Shown piece after piece: positions 35,941 through 50,000 of a DNA stretch of 64,000 nucleotides. This stretch comes from Paraescarpia echinospica (lineage: Eukaryota; Annelida; Polychaeta; Sabellida; Siboglinidae): assembly GCA_020002185.1 (NCBI GenBank), contig CM034532.1:46519506-46583505 (forward strand), in the 5' to 3' direction. The stretch's first letter is position 1. Each line of letters opens with the position of its first letter. The notes under the pieces are model-generated. The model did no database searches. It had not been told where the DNA came from and saw only the letters and a list, made by a program, of their open reading frames with translations. Both the position numbers and the translations under genes were made by a program.

Positions 35941-36387
35941 TGTAGTGTAACAGAGATACGTGAGCCACTGTGGTCTACGTTACATTAGATTAGCAAAAAT
36001 AGCGAGGTGAAATGCTATTGTGATTCTACATTATATTTGTGTAGTTATAAATAACATGGTTAAATGTTATTGTATTATTGAATTACATTGCTAGTATATA
36101 ACTATGTTACTGTGTTAATCGGGTAGATCATTTTGCTATAGGCATACAGAAGAAGTTATACTAGTGAGTAATATTAGTAGACTTTTTCATAATTAGTCCG
36201 GGATATAGATGTTATATATGCATGTCTATGTTTTGGACTATATGCATGTCTATGTGGTGGACTACTTGTATAGTGATGCGTAGTGATACACGTTGTAGTT
36301 GAGAACTGTGTGAGTAGTGATATGCACATATGCAAATAAAGTCCAAAGAACCACGTGTACGTTTACCGTAGTGCTGAATGTACAACA
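35941..36387 (+). repeat. 3' LTR of element B
   Basis: It begins TGTAGTGTAACAG and ends GAATGTACAACA. Inside are an AATAAA signal near 36334 and a ~28-bp duplication of the TATGCATGTCTATG segment at 36206-36250. Its 3' part matches the LTR fragment at 16170-16273. Exact ends rest on TG...CA and on the position after pol. Confidence 0.6.
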
Positions 36388-37400
36388 TATAACATTATTG
36401 AAACATACATTCTAAGTGTACTATATCTTGATGCAAACGATTATGGTGGCAGATTTTCAGATTTGTAATGGTTACGTCGTAAAATAATTTTATGACATCA
36501 TTATTTGGTCTAGCAAACATTTCGTTAGATGATATGGACTATTGTATTTCCCCTACCCCTTATTTTTAGTCAACGCATCGTACGCTGCTCATGTTCATTT
36601 TTTTCATATTAAAAAAAATGGCAGCTATCCCGTGAAGAACTTTTTACCCAAGGTGCCCCAAGATGTAGACTACCCATTTATGTAAACAGCAGGTTGTCCC
36701 CATAGTTTTGGAGAGAAAAATCGCTTTCTAGGCACATTTATGATATTGGGCGTCCGGCCTATCTGGAGAGAGAATGTGGAACAAAACACAATCACTTGCA
36801 AAACCTAAAAAATAACCAGTGCTACAATTAAGTTAAGATATTATTTCTGTTTACAATTTATTTATTCAAGAGCAGTCTCAATTAATATTAGATTAAGCCA
36901 AACCTAACCACCGTGTACACTAGCATGATTTGTCCGTGTGACATTTTTTCACGCCTTTTCTATTTCACCAAATGTTGTATTTTCTTCAGTGATTTATACT
37001 TATTGCAAATCGTGTAGTAATTTGTTATTGTAACTAAGTGTTGGAAATAAATGATTGATTTGTTCTATTTATTTGCCACTCTCTGTGGTAATGAGTTATT
37101 CCTTTTCAAACATATCGATTGATTAAGTTTATTAAGTAAAATTATGTACATAACAATTATTACTAACAATTAATTGTGTATATGCATGTATACGTCATAT
37201 ATATATATATATATATATACCGAGGATAACACATAAAAGCATACAAAAGTACATTTATTTCCAATGTGGTCTCAAAAACAATAAATAATGATAATGAAAA
37301 TATAATAGAAATAGTACACAATAAGAAGCTGAGACAACATAAAAAGTTATATATACACGATAAAACTAGTAATATTGTTTTTAAAAACTATTTGTAAATG
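36388..37400. other. non-coding, AT-rich
   Basis: No exon is recognised. A (TA)n microsatellite lies at about 37197-37218. This is upstream DNA of UBR5 and may contain distal promoter elements. Confidence 0.5.
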
Positions 37401-37604
37401 TTAAGTTATAACATAACGATTTACTTCCTGGGCAAGCAGACGAGTATATAAAAGAGAATTCAACTCCTTTTTAAAACCGGTTTTACGTTGACATTGTTTT
37501 ATTGCAATTGGCAAGTTTTTCCAGTGGTGTATTGCTGTATACATTGCTGCATGTTCTCCACAAATAAAAAAGGAATATTTCCATAACCACTTAGCAATGT
37601 TCAT
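37401..37604 (-). mobile_element. LINE C-terminal fragment, reverse orientation
   Basis: The minus strand reads AAMYTAIHHWKNLPIAIKQC followed by FKKELNSLL, a form common at the end of LINE RT proteins (W-N/K-x-LP...FKK-L). It is short, with no other LINE domain next to it. A chance or unrelated ORF cannot be excluded. Confidence 0.45.
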
Positions 37605-37978
37605 TTGTTATTATTTAATCCCATCTTAATTTCCTTGTCCCTGGTGGATATGGATACACACCATTTACTTGAATAAAAATCGACTAACTTTATGTTGTAG
37701 TTTGATAAGTTAAAAATTATGCATGCTTAAAAATATATTTCAGTCTTAGTTGTAAGCGATTTAAGATCGTTGAAGATAAAATATAATATACAGCGAATGA
37801 GTTAATTATCAGGAACGCCGAAGAGTTAACCAATGAAAACCTTCCTTACAAATCGCAGGGCAGTAAAACATGGCGTTTGATCTTGCTTGTTGAAAAGTTA
37901 GTCGGGTTTTACTGTGAGATTTACTAACTTTTTATCCATTTAGACGTTGATTGGAATTTGTAGGGTGTTACAGATGAC

Positions 37979-38040
37979 ATGACTTCTATCCATTTTGCGG
38001 TCCATCCTTTACCGGGAACCGAGGACCAGCTAAATGATAG
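37979..38040 (+). CDS. UBR5: UBR5 exon 1 (start codon)
   Basis: The reading is [20 protein letters not shown] plus two bases of an Arg codon, nearly identical to the start of animal UBR5. The donor is AG|GTATGT. TTACAG directly precedes the ATG and looks like a 3' splice site, so a spliced 5' UTR is possible. A CCAAT motif lies at about 37830 and an 8-codon upstream ORF begins near 37870 if that region is transcribed. Confidence 0.95.
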
Positions 38041-41000
38041 GTATGTAGCAGTTTTTTGTTGTGCGAAGAAAATTCGTCACATTCATGATTCACATTCTCG
38101 TTCGTCGTGGCTTTGAATCTTAAGTTTTAGTTTGAAAATATGTGCATATTCCACATGCTATTTTGGCGTTTGTTTGCATTTTTAGTTAACACTATGCTTG
38201 TTTTTTTTATTCAAATGTAACATTGTATTGGGAAAGGCAGGAATGTATATATGATGAATTTAATCTGCATAAATCATGTCGTAAAACTGGTATCTGTCTG
38301 TCTGTCTGAGTACCTACTACTAGTACTAGTAGGAGTAAAATTCCCAAGATATTAATGTGCTAAATCTCGAACACCTGCTCAGTCAATTTTTTGCAAACCC
38401 GCCGTTAGAAAGGTTGTTTTAAAAGAGAGGTATTTGTAAATATTATTGGCACTTGTCTAGTATATGGGCCCACCTCACTTTCGTGTTTATAACTGCACGT
38501 TTGCCTAAATATGATACCTCAGTGACTTAGTTCCATCATTCAACATCATCCCCAACAAATTTATATTACAAAAATATTGCGTCTTAGGCTTAGCATACTT
38601 GAGGCCAAAAGAGTGACCCGGTTTGCACGAGTCTGCACCACTGTTGGTGTGCTTTACCGCAGTGAGCGATATATATAGCAGCGTATGTTGATATAAACCA
38701 GGTAGCTCTTTGGGCTTAAAAAGTGCGCTAAGATGCAATATTTACGTAACAATGTATATATCAGCCCTGTAAGATTTTTGTCTAGGAACTAAGTGGCTCC
38801 TACCTACATTTTAAAAGGGTTGGACTTTCGATAAGCCAAAGGGCTTCCTTGTCCACCTGCCATCTAGAGTTAATTCTCTGGATGGCAATCTTGTTAAATT
38901 TTTTAGGAGCCAAATTTAAAAAGTACTAGCCAAATAATTGTGTGTGCGTATGTAATTGTGTTTTCAGTACCAATTTCATCCAAATTAACCACAGACGTCC
39001 GTCTGAAATATAAATAAATTTAAAATGTTCGAATATGTGGCCAGATACTACCTTTATGCATTATAACACGGTACACTGGCACTCAATAACATAAATGACT
39101 GGTTGTTTCTATTGCAGCAGTGCTTAATACATAAGTTAACTAATGTAAATTACACAAGCAGTCATATTAACAGTTATGAATGTTTAAATCACTGATGCTT
39201 TTCACTGACAATTTTGTTCAACTATTATGACGCCATCCAATGGAATTTGTGAGAACTACGAAACGTGAACTTTATCATTTAGAGCCAGCATAACCTAGGC
39301 TGTTGTTCGAGTTTTGTATTAGAAACCGGAATATGTACACTTCTGTTTGTTCTAACGATGTGACAACTACATTTAATTAGCAACATGTCTTCAATACGCT
39401 TATCAGACAGCCAGACAACGATCATGAAACGGTTTACGTTAGTGCCTTCTGCTCACGTCCCCGTTTACATAGATTGACACGAGGTACCTTGCGCCATGAC
39501 ACGTCGTAGCAATTTGCCTTGCGCATTTTAAAAATCCAGTGTTATAAATCCACAAAAATAAATTAATACCGTTGCAGAGTAATCATGTTTGTTTCAAAAT
39601 ATCGCCAATAAAGTCAGTATCGTTTACAGCGTTTCTGAGAAACGACAACACATGGTTTATGAAACGGCAAATGACAACGCATGATCTGTTATTACAGACT
39701 TGTTGCGGTCGCCACATAATGTGTCAATCACTAAACAGAAAAAACAGTCGGATATGCAATCAATTCAGTCGCATCTTAGAGGGCTGGTATGTATGCATGG
39801 GATTGTAATACTTCGAATGTTCGTAACACATGTCAACAATTCAGTTTTAATGAATTTATTGCCATGTGCTTTTGACATTTACACTCGTGACCCCTGTACA
39901 CTGGAAGTGTTTATTAACCAAATCAAAGCTTCGAAATTTACTGTATGTCTTCGCGGTCGTACTCGCGATATAAATTGAATTAGTAAGGGACATCCCTATA
40001 TCTTCCTACTAAATTTTTTTTATGTTCATTGCAATGTTCATGTGCACTTCAAATACAGATCAGATATGTGCACTTTATGATTTACAATTCAAATGCACAA
40101 GATTTCTGTATTCAAATACAAATACGTATTTGGACCCAAGTCTGACAAGGACATTAGGAAATTTCATCTCACGGGAAATTTATAGCAATCAGTGGACTTG
40201 TTGGTCATGCATTAACTCCCTAATGATATGGCCTCAGATTTAACCCTGCAGGTGACTAATAGTAAACTTCCACGGTGTACACAATTTGGAGCTATTTGTA
40301 GGGGTGCTTTTAAAAAATCACACCTTCGCTAATACGTATCGCAAAAATATGATTGAGCTATCATTTTGTTGGCAAAAAGACCCTTTATTATTATGCAGTG
40401 ATGATATTTGCATAACATCAAATAATCATGAAGATACAACTGTTTAACGTTTATATAAAATAAATGCAAACAATTTTTTTTCGCCCTACTACTAGCTAAT
40501 TTCCGAGTGGTTGTATGTGTCAATGTCCAATTAGAGAAATGTAGCCATGTATATAAGCTAATGAGTACAGACAAAATTAATCAAATATACTCAGAAGTTT
40601 TTTATATGAATTTTTAGATAGACCAATGTAAAATTTAGACTATTCATGAACGTCAGAACGAGGATAAAGTAGAAACCCAAGTTTGCTCAGTGACAAAATA
40701 ATTATTGTGCGGTTATATGTTCATGCATGCAGTGTGACAAATGTAGCTGTACATTTCAGCTTCGTGATAATGAAAACTAGACTCAAATATATTCAGAACT
40801 TTTCATTTTATTGTATTGTTATATTGTTTTATTATCGTAGGCCTACCGTTGCGTGCCGTGGCGCACCTGTCCGATAACATGACGTATCTATTATCAATTT
40901 CCTTACATATCAATAAAGTAAGTAATACCTACAGTTCCTAATTACACACTACTAATGTCATCAGGTTATAGGACATGTTGTATTTGAATTCTGAATGCAT

Positions 41001-44000
41001 CGTATCCTTCGCTGGCGGACCGAGTAGGCCGGCTGAATCAGTCCATGTCCGGGTGCAAGACAGCGATGTCCGGCTCGCCAGCAACTTGCATAATATCCAC
41101 TTCAAAACAGCCCCCAAAGTCTGTGTAACTGTCTGAAATAGTATAATAACTTGATCCACAAATACTGTCATGTATTTTGCTGACATATTGCCGCGGACAT
41201 TTGAAATAATTCAACTTATATAATCGAAGCGAGACAAAAAACATGGCGGACTTTCGTCGTGATGGAATGAAACCAGCGTCAACAAGAAGACGTTTTAGAG
41301 CCATGCGCTGATTGGTTGACCGTTTACGTAAATTTATTTGGATAGACCAATCGTTGGGCTTTCCATCGGTACCTCCATTTCCCTGTTTAGACCATATGAA
41401 TGGGAATGTAAAATCCTGACGCAGAGCATAGTAAAGTCGGCCATATTTGGGCATCTACTACTATGACATTTTAAAGCTTGGTTGTGATTTGCTATTACTG
41501 AATCATGACGCGATACAACTCATTAATAAAAATGCCACAGGAAGAAGAATAATTCAGCTTTCCAATGATACCTCGCGTTCCCCTGTCAGTTGCTAGTGAC
41601 GGAAACTTTTGAAAGGAGTGATACTGAATCGGGCTGAATTCGGCCCAGTGGCCACCTGTAGGGTTCAAAAGAGAACAAATTTAATATCTGACATGAATTT
41701 ACGAAATACTTGTTCTGATGGGCTCTGTGAATCCTACCTGATAAAAGCTGCTGTGTGTTGCAGGTTGAAGGAGGTGTCGGAATGGATTGGCAAGCGTGGC
41801 TTCTGTAGCCCCATTGCCCTACATGCCCTCAGGAATGTCTGTGTTCAGGAAGTGGTCGTGGGGCACAGTCACATTGCTCTGCTGCTCCAGGTACCCTTCC
41901 CTACTTTGTTGTTTCATCATCCTGTTGTTTATTTCACATGTTCTAGCAGTTGTTTTTTTTACAAAAATATGCAGCTTGCAACATGTTACATTAATGAAGC
42001 TATATCCACCAAATTAAAAGAAGCTGCTATTTTATAATGTTCCTGTTGTATTTGAAAATTACTTGTGGAACACAGAGTCAAACTCTTAAGTCGATTATGT
42101 CAATGGTTTAAACTGCCTTTGAAATTTTGATTTTATCTACTCATTGTCACTGTTTTCAAGTTGAGCTAATAAATAATCAACCTGACTTGTATGCAATGTG
42201 TCCACCACTGGTAGGATTGGGTTGGCAAAATGCGGGTCAGCATGAGTGGTGTCCAGATCAGCGGTCAATAATGGTTAAGGTTTGTTGACATTCAGTTCTG
42301 GCATATAAAGGTGTTTGCCATGTAGCAGGTAGACATCACTACAATGGTGGAAGTGGTGATGAAGTGTTTGTTTTGTAGGATGGCCGAGTGTGTCGGTTGC
42401 CGTATTTCATCAACCCAGACAAGTTGGATCTGAGCAAGGCAGAACCAAAGCTGTGAGTACCTCCTCTTACACAATCTGCCTCTCTGTGTCCTCTCTCTTT
42501 CTCATTGCATCACAGTTCAAAAATAAAAGTGGTTTGGTTGCTCCTTCCACCTGAGTCTACCAAAATTGTTCCCAGTCCCACCTTGGAAATTGCCACCTAG
42601 AACTATCTAGTTAACACACCAATTTTGCCTATCATGATGATATCATGATTTAAAATTAATGTTCAAATGCAATTGAGCCAACAACAGGTGTGTAGGGAAG
42701 TAGTTGTATGCTGTGTCTGTGGGTGAGGCTGGGACATATAATGTAGAACACCAGAAAATTTATTCTAGGTACACCACATAGTCAAAGGTGATGGTACCAT
42801 TGTAGTAAAAATTACAGAATGGCATGCCCCTGATCTTGTAGGTGCATTTTGTGCTGTTGGTATTTGCCTTGTCCTTGCCACCATCTAACATACAATTTAC
42901 ACCGCTCTTGTCTACTCTGTGACATGAAGATCTGACGAGTGACATGTTGATCTGTCACCGTGACATGTTGATCTGACGCAGTGACATGCTGATCTGACCC
43001 GGTGAAATGTTGATATGACGCACTGACATGTTGATCTGATCCAGATCTCAAGCAGTGACATGTCGATCTCAAGCAGAAACATGTCGATCTGATAGAGTGA
43101 CATCTATATCTGTCGTAGTGCCGTGTTGATTTGACACAGTGACATGTTGATCTGATGCAGTGACACGTTAGTCTGATGCAGTGACATGTTGATTTGACAC
43201 AGTGAAGTGTTGATCTGACGCAGTGACATGTTAGTCTGAAGCACTGACATGTTGATTTGGCACTGTGAAGTATTGGATCTGACACCGTGAAATGTTGATT
43301 TGGCACAGTGAAGTATTGGATCTGACACCGTGAAATGTTGATCTGACCCAGTGACACATTGGTCTGAAGCACTGACATGTTGATTTGGCACAGTGAAGTA
43401 TTGGATCTGACACCGTGAAATGTTGATCTGACCCAGTGACACATTGGTCTGACGCAGTGACATGTTGGTTTGACACAGTGAAGTGTTGATCTGATGCAGT
43501 GATATGTTAGTCTGAAGCACTGACATGTTGATTTGGCACAGTGAAGTATTGGATCTGACACCGTGAAATGTTGATCTGACCCAGTGACACATTGGTCTGA
43601 CGTAGTGACATGTTGATTTGACACAGTGAAGTGTTGATCTGACACAGTGACATGTTAGTCTGATGCAGTGACATGTTGATTTGGCACAGCGGAGTGTTGG
43701 ATCTGACGCTGTGACATGTTGATCTGACCCAGTGACATGTTGATCTGACTTAGTGACTTGTTGATCTGACGCCATGACGTGGTGATCTGACACAGTGACG
43801 TGGTGATCTGACACAGTGACGTGTTGTGTTGTTTCAGGCCAACCAAGGAGCATGTTGCGGTGAAGTCGGAGCGAGCCAACCACAACATATGTGTGGCCGA
43901 CAACCCCCTCATCCTGATGCGGGGCGATGACCTGGCTGTCATCTCTGACCCGGTCGCGGGGTGAGTTCGGCCACCCCAAGATCAGTAAAATATGCATGCT

Positions 44001-47000
44001 CAAGCAGACCAAATACAAGATATTCAGTCTGCCAAATTATGTTTGATAAGCCCAAAATGGTTTGCAGTTTGAATGTTGCACCAGAGAAATATTCAAATTA
44101 TAAACAAAATATACAAATTATAAATACAATATAACTGCTGCCAGCTGGTTTAACTGTTGTTTGGCACATTTGTGTGGTTCCCACATTCAAAACCACTGAT
44201 TCAGCCAACATCATGTTAATAATGACGACCCTGGCTGATTCTGGATATGGGAACAGACAACCTTGTTGTGCAGTATTTTGAGACTATTTATCCCCGGGGT
44301 TGTTTCAGTCGATGGGGGTCGGTGACAAGTTCAGGTGCGGCTGTACACGCTCGCACCGCCAACAACAACAGTCAGACGGCTCGTGCCCCCCAACGTACCA
44401 GGGGGCGTGTACTGAGGGCAGTCGCACGGGGGCGGGGCTCAGGGGTGATTGTTGGATCACGCCCTCTTGTACCTGCATCGGTTGTTCCTGAGGATCTCAT
44501 CAACCAGGTAGGGTATGCGCCCCTAAGGTTAGGGAATCAATGTTAACTACTGTCTACAGATACATTTACAATGTTTACAGTTTTACATCAACACTATCCT
44601 GTATTGCCATAGCCTGTTATTAATCCTAAATTAGCTATATTCCCAGCAAAGGCATTAGTACAGTAATTAGCAACATTGATAAACATAATTTATTGTGATA
44701 ATAGGTATCAGCATACAGTAATAGTAGCAGCATTTATATAAATACATATATATATATATATGACATCAATAGTAGTAGTAGTACTGTAGGACTGTAATAA
44801 CAACGAGACTTTCTAAATGTGGTTTTATTTTACTTATATAAGTATTACTTTATCACCCTTCGTGCAGATATCTCACCGAGAAACAGTGTTTTACAGCTGT
44901 TTAACAAAAATAAATAATATTTACACTGTGTCATTCCTCTGCTGAGTTGACCAATACATTTTTGTGTGCCCTGTTCATGATTTCATGCTTAATGCTTCCG
45001 GTTTGTCGTTCCTCTGAGGTGATGTTCCTGGAGATTTAGGCAGTATAGAAGTGTGTCATTATTAATGCGTGTGTGTGTCTTGTTGCAGTGCCAAGTGGTG
45101 CTACAGGGCAAGTCTCGCAGTCTCATCATCCGAGAACTCCAGCGCACGGTCAGTCTTTCATCACTGTCGTTCACCCACCAACTCACATATCTCTGTCTCT
45201 CATGGCCTTGTTACTTTGGGTTGTTGATCCATGCCTGTATTGGTTGGTGGGGCACTCTAATGTAATGGTTACGAAATGAGTACCAGGGTTTGAGTTGTCA
45301 TGATCCCATTTCATAACTTGGGTAGTTTTGTTCACAAGACATTTAATTTGAGAACTTTATTAGACTGTAGAGATCAGTACAGTATATATATACACCAGTT
45401 ACATGCTTTGAATTTGGAATTCGGCATTACCTCTGGTCATGAGGTGCAGAGGAGACAGAAGGGAGTATGTGTTGTCTGGTGTTGAGGGTCAGAGGAGAGA
45501 GAAGGGAGTATGTGTTGTCTGGTGTTGAGGGTCAGAGGAGACAAAAGGGAGTATGTGTTGTCTGGTGTTGAGGGTCAGAGGAGACAAAAGGGAGTATGTG
45601 TTGTCTAGTGTTGAGGGTCAGAGGAGACAGAAGGGAGTATGTGTTGTCTGGTGTTCCACTGATTGTTGAATAAGGATTTTTTTAATAACATGTTAAATGA
45701 AACCCAAAATAGTTAGATGATAAAATGATGGTGTTTCATTTGAAATGGTTTCTGTGTGAATGTCATTTGTGCAGTTGTGTTGTTTATGACAGTTTATCAT
45801 TGTTAGAATCTGGACGTGAATCTTGCCGTTAACAACTTGCTCAGTCGGGACGATGAAGGCGAAGATGACCTCGATGACAGTGGCGACCCCTACATGTCAG
45901 GTTGGTGTTCTCTCATGTACAGTAACACACAACAAGATTGAGTTAACCAATTTGACATGATGCACAGTCAGTACAGAAGAACTGCTGTAATACTACATTA
46001 AGGGTAGCTAAATGAGATTTTTTGCCATTTTGGGATTTAATTATTTTCCAATAGACTGTTTTTTCAAGATTCTGATGCAAATATCTATAATCAGATGACG
46101 TATATCTGCCCATACTGCTTAACATATGATGTTCTTATTTTGTTTTTGCTGCTTTATAAAAATTACATTTTTGACCATTTGTGACACTGGCAAAAATCAT
46201 TTTGGAAAACTACACAAGAAAGAGAATTGAAATCTTCACCAGTTATTCTGTGGAATGTTCCAGGTGCAATGAGCTATTTTGGATGTCAGGTTTATTTTAA
46301 GGGTTTGTAAACAAGGTTCAACCAATTAGGGAATTTAAAAAACCTTCACCTGAACGGCGCAATTCACTATGGTCATAAAACACTTGAAGTCAGAGCCCAA
46401 AACCATCTTATTGTGTAAAGTAACCTTCCAACAAATAATTTATTGCAATAGTATGATGGTATGTCTAATCACTTACTCTGGATAATTTTTTCCCGTGTGG
46501 TCATACATCTATAGGCACATAAATCACATCAAGATATGACTTGTAGTTACTTTACGACCAGCAGCTACCCTTAAAGTGATCGAAGTTAGTAAAATATTGA
46601 GTATAGTGGGTGTGTGACCTATTGTCACTCCTTGATGCTGGTGTTACTGTTATGCAGGCCCTTAGCCAGAAGTAATTTGTTTACCAATCTTGAATTAATC
46701 AAAAGTGTGCCCCTTAGCATGCGAAAGACTTGCATGGAAGCCATTCACATCATTCACACCCATTATTGACCAGTTTAGTTTTGTTCAATGACAGACTAGT
46801 GTCATTTGAGCCATTTATTTAATTAATACTGGCTGATCTATTTGATTTGTTTCACTACCAGTTGTGCTAATGATAGTCATAAATGTAGGCCCCTAGATTT
46901 TGAACTATTCTAAAGTTAATCTGGTGGCTAGCTGCTCCCCTCTAAATTCCACCAGTCTTATCAGTTGTAATTACCTGTCTTGAAGACGGGCAGACAGGTC

Positions 47001-50000
47001 CCTGGGTAAGCCCCTGCTGTGATGTCATGTTGTTGTCTCTGTGATGTCATGTTGTTGTTACTGTGGTGTCATGTTGTTGCCACAGATTGCCTGTTATTTC
47101 TGCTTGATGTTGTTGTTATTGTGATGTCTCTGTGACGTCATGTTGTTGTTACTGTGGTGTCATGTCGTTGCCACAGATTGCCTGTTGCCTCTGCTTGATG
47201 TTGGTCTTACTGTGATGTCATGTTGTTGTCTCTGATGTCATGTTGTTGTTACTGTGGTGTCACATCATTGCCACGGATTACCTGTTGTCTCTGCTTGATG
47301 TTGTTGTTACTGTGGTGTCATGTTGTTACTGTGGTGTCATGTCGTTGCCACATATTGCCTGTTGTTTCTGCTTGATGTTATTGTTACTGTGATGTCATGT
47401 TGTTACTGTGGTGTCATGTCATTGCCACAGATTGCCTGTTGTCTCTGCTTGATGTTGTTGTTATTGTGATGTCATGTTGTTGTCTCTGTGATGTCATGTA
47501 GTTACTGTGGTGTCATGTCGTTGACACAGATTGCCTGTTGTCTCTGCTTGATGTTGTTGTTATTGTGATGTCGTGTTGATGTCTCTGTGATGTCATGTTT
47601 TTGCTGTGGTATCATGTCATTGTCACAGATTGCCTGTTGTCTCTGCTTGATGTTGTTGTTACTGTGATGTCACATTGTTGTCTCTGTGATGTCATGTTGT
47701 TGTTATTGTCATGTCATTGCCACATATGACCTGTTGTCTCTGCTTGATGTTGGTATTACTGTGATGTCATGTTGTTGTCTCTGATATCATGTTGTTACTG
47801 TGGTGTCATGTCTTTGCCACAGAATACCTGTTGTCTCTGCTTAATGCTGGTGTTAGTGTGATGTCATGTTGTTGTCTCTGTGATGTCATGTTGTTACTGT
47901 GATGTCATGTTGTTGCCACAGATGACCTGTTGTCGCTGCTTGATGCTGGTGTACACATGGATCACGGCAGTGCTGAGTCAGCGGAGGTAATGTTCAGCAG
48001 TGAGGACATGTTTGGATACTCGACCCTCCGTGCACGCACCAGTCGCGTCCGCACTGCAAGTACGTCCTTGTTGATTCTCATTATTTACACATCTGTGCTA
48101 TCACATAGTTCAGTTGTGATTGGATGAGGTTGTAAAACATTTATCTCCAGTTTACTTGCCGTCATCTTATACTGCCTACTGTCGGTGTAGTTGGGTTGTT
48201 TTTCTACGTGGTTTTCTCCCTTGACTTAGCAGCTGTGAGTGGGGGCTGAAGTCTGACACCAAGGAAGACAGACTTTAATCTGGTGGCATTCTCCTTCCCT
48301 GGTTTCTTAGAATTGTCAATGGTATAGATGTCAATGCCAATTTTAATTGTCTGTTAGCTGTGAAAATAGCGGAGAGGGGAAGAGAAATGGGGAGAATGGG
48401 ATAACTACGTAAAGAGAAATTACACTGACTGACCCATTGTATATCAGGATCAGATCTCCAACTACCTCTTGAGACAAAATATTTCATCAAGATTAGTGAA
48501 AGTATCACCTTACGTGACACTGTCGGTGATTCCTTCCCCAGGTGACTTCCCCCGTACCGGAGACTCTGGGGAGCGTGACCGGGATCGCGACAGGGAGCGG
48601 GACTCGGTATTCCGTATCCGGGAGCGGCGCTGGATGGACAATGCCCCAAAGGAGGACGGCTCCGGGGCGAGTCGGGCGGACAAGGCGGATGTGTTCCTAG
48701 GGGCGGACGGCAAGAAGAAGTCTCCGTCGAATGCCCTCATGTTTGGGGAGGAACTTCAGTTCTGGTGTGGAAAGGTAGGAGAACTAGATGGTGAAATGTA
48801 GGGGCGTGTGTGCACAGCAGCTGAGGAACGTCCTCAACCCAGTTATTTGTCAACAGGTGAATATACCTTTGTCTCACAATAGTAGCTGTAATATATTCTG
48901 CAGAGGTAAGGAGAGCTTTGGGTTCTCTCCACACTGTAAACAAGATCCTCAACTGATGTTGTATTTCCTAGATTGTCTTTGTTAAAGCAACATGTTTGTT
49001 TCATTACTGAGAATCACCCTCTTATGCCAAGGGGGTAATAGTCTGAACAGAACATTTGCTGAATCAGTTGTACTTCTGTGCGCTTAAGGTCTGGAGTGTG
49101 AGAACTAGCCAATTTCAAAATAATTGTGGATAATTATACCTACCTCTGCAATAAGTGCCAGTAGCGATTGTTTACTACTATGGAATATTTTGTGTCATTG
49201 CAGGAAGGTTCGAGCATGCACTTCACCCACATCGCTGCGTTGTACTCGGAGCTAGTGGCAATCACCACTGGAGGGCTACTCTGTCAGTGGAAGTGGAGCG
49301 ACTTGGAGCCGTATACCAACTCAGAGGTACAGCTCACTTTTGTGTTTCATTCTCAAAGTTTAAATCAAAACTTGTGTATAAAATTGAAATGTATTAAGAA
49401 TCAGAACTCAACCATGAAAGATAATGGTAGCAAACGCTAAATTTTTGGCAGATTGTGTGTGTGATATTAATTGATTTTGTTATCAAAACATGACATGTCC
49501 ATGTTTTTTTGTTAAAATGCGATATGTCCCTACAGTGAGCTTCATCACTACGCATAGAGGGGATAGCAGCAAGGTGGTGCTCAGTGGATGAAATGGATAT
49601 ATCGTGTTTTGTTATAAAGAAAGACTGATGGCGTTTATTGCATTTTGAAAACAAATACTCTTTTGTGCATGTCATTTAAGGTGGCTCTGGTGGCAAAGAC
49701 ATGCTTGTATTGAATTAATCATTTCTAATAAACGTTTTGAAGATAGACTAAAAATGTTTCTCCGACTCGGCCTAAGATATTTCCATGCTTTTAAAGACAT
49801 TTAAAACATGTAAAAAATCACCTCAAAATGGCATTTTATTTCATTTTGAGAAATACCCTGAAAGAAAAATTTGCATGTTTGTAAGCACAAATATATTATT
49901 GACATTCAGACGGGTTTGTTTTGTGAACAAATGCATATTAAGCTAGCTAAAGCTTCATAAAAATGATACAACAATGTTGAAAGACAGCCAAAACTTGAAG

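Noticed and set aside
41038..41454. 138-codon minus-strand ORF in UBR5 intron 1
   Set aside because: No recognised domain, repeat or splice partner. The CCAAT motifs nearby are too common to support a promoter call.
42812..44018. Long minus-strand ORFs (277 and 304 codons) rich in His/Cys/Ser
   Set aside because: They lie over the 21-bp minisatellite of UBR5 intron 3. The 21-bp period keeps frames open by chance, and the + strand holds real exon 4 in the same area.
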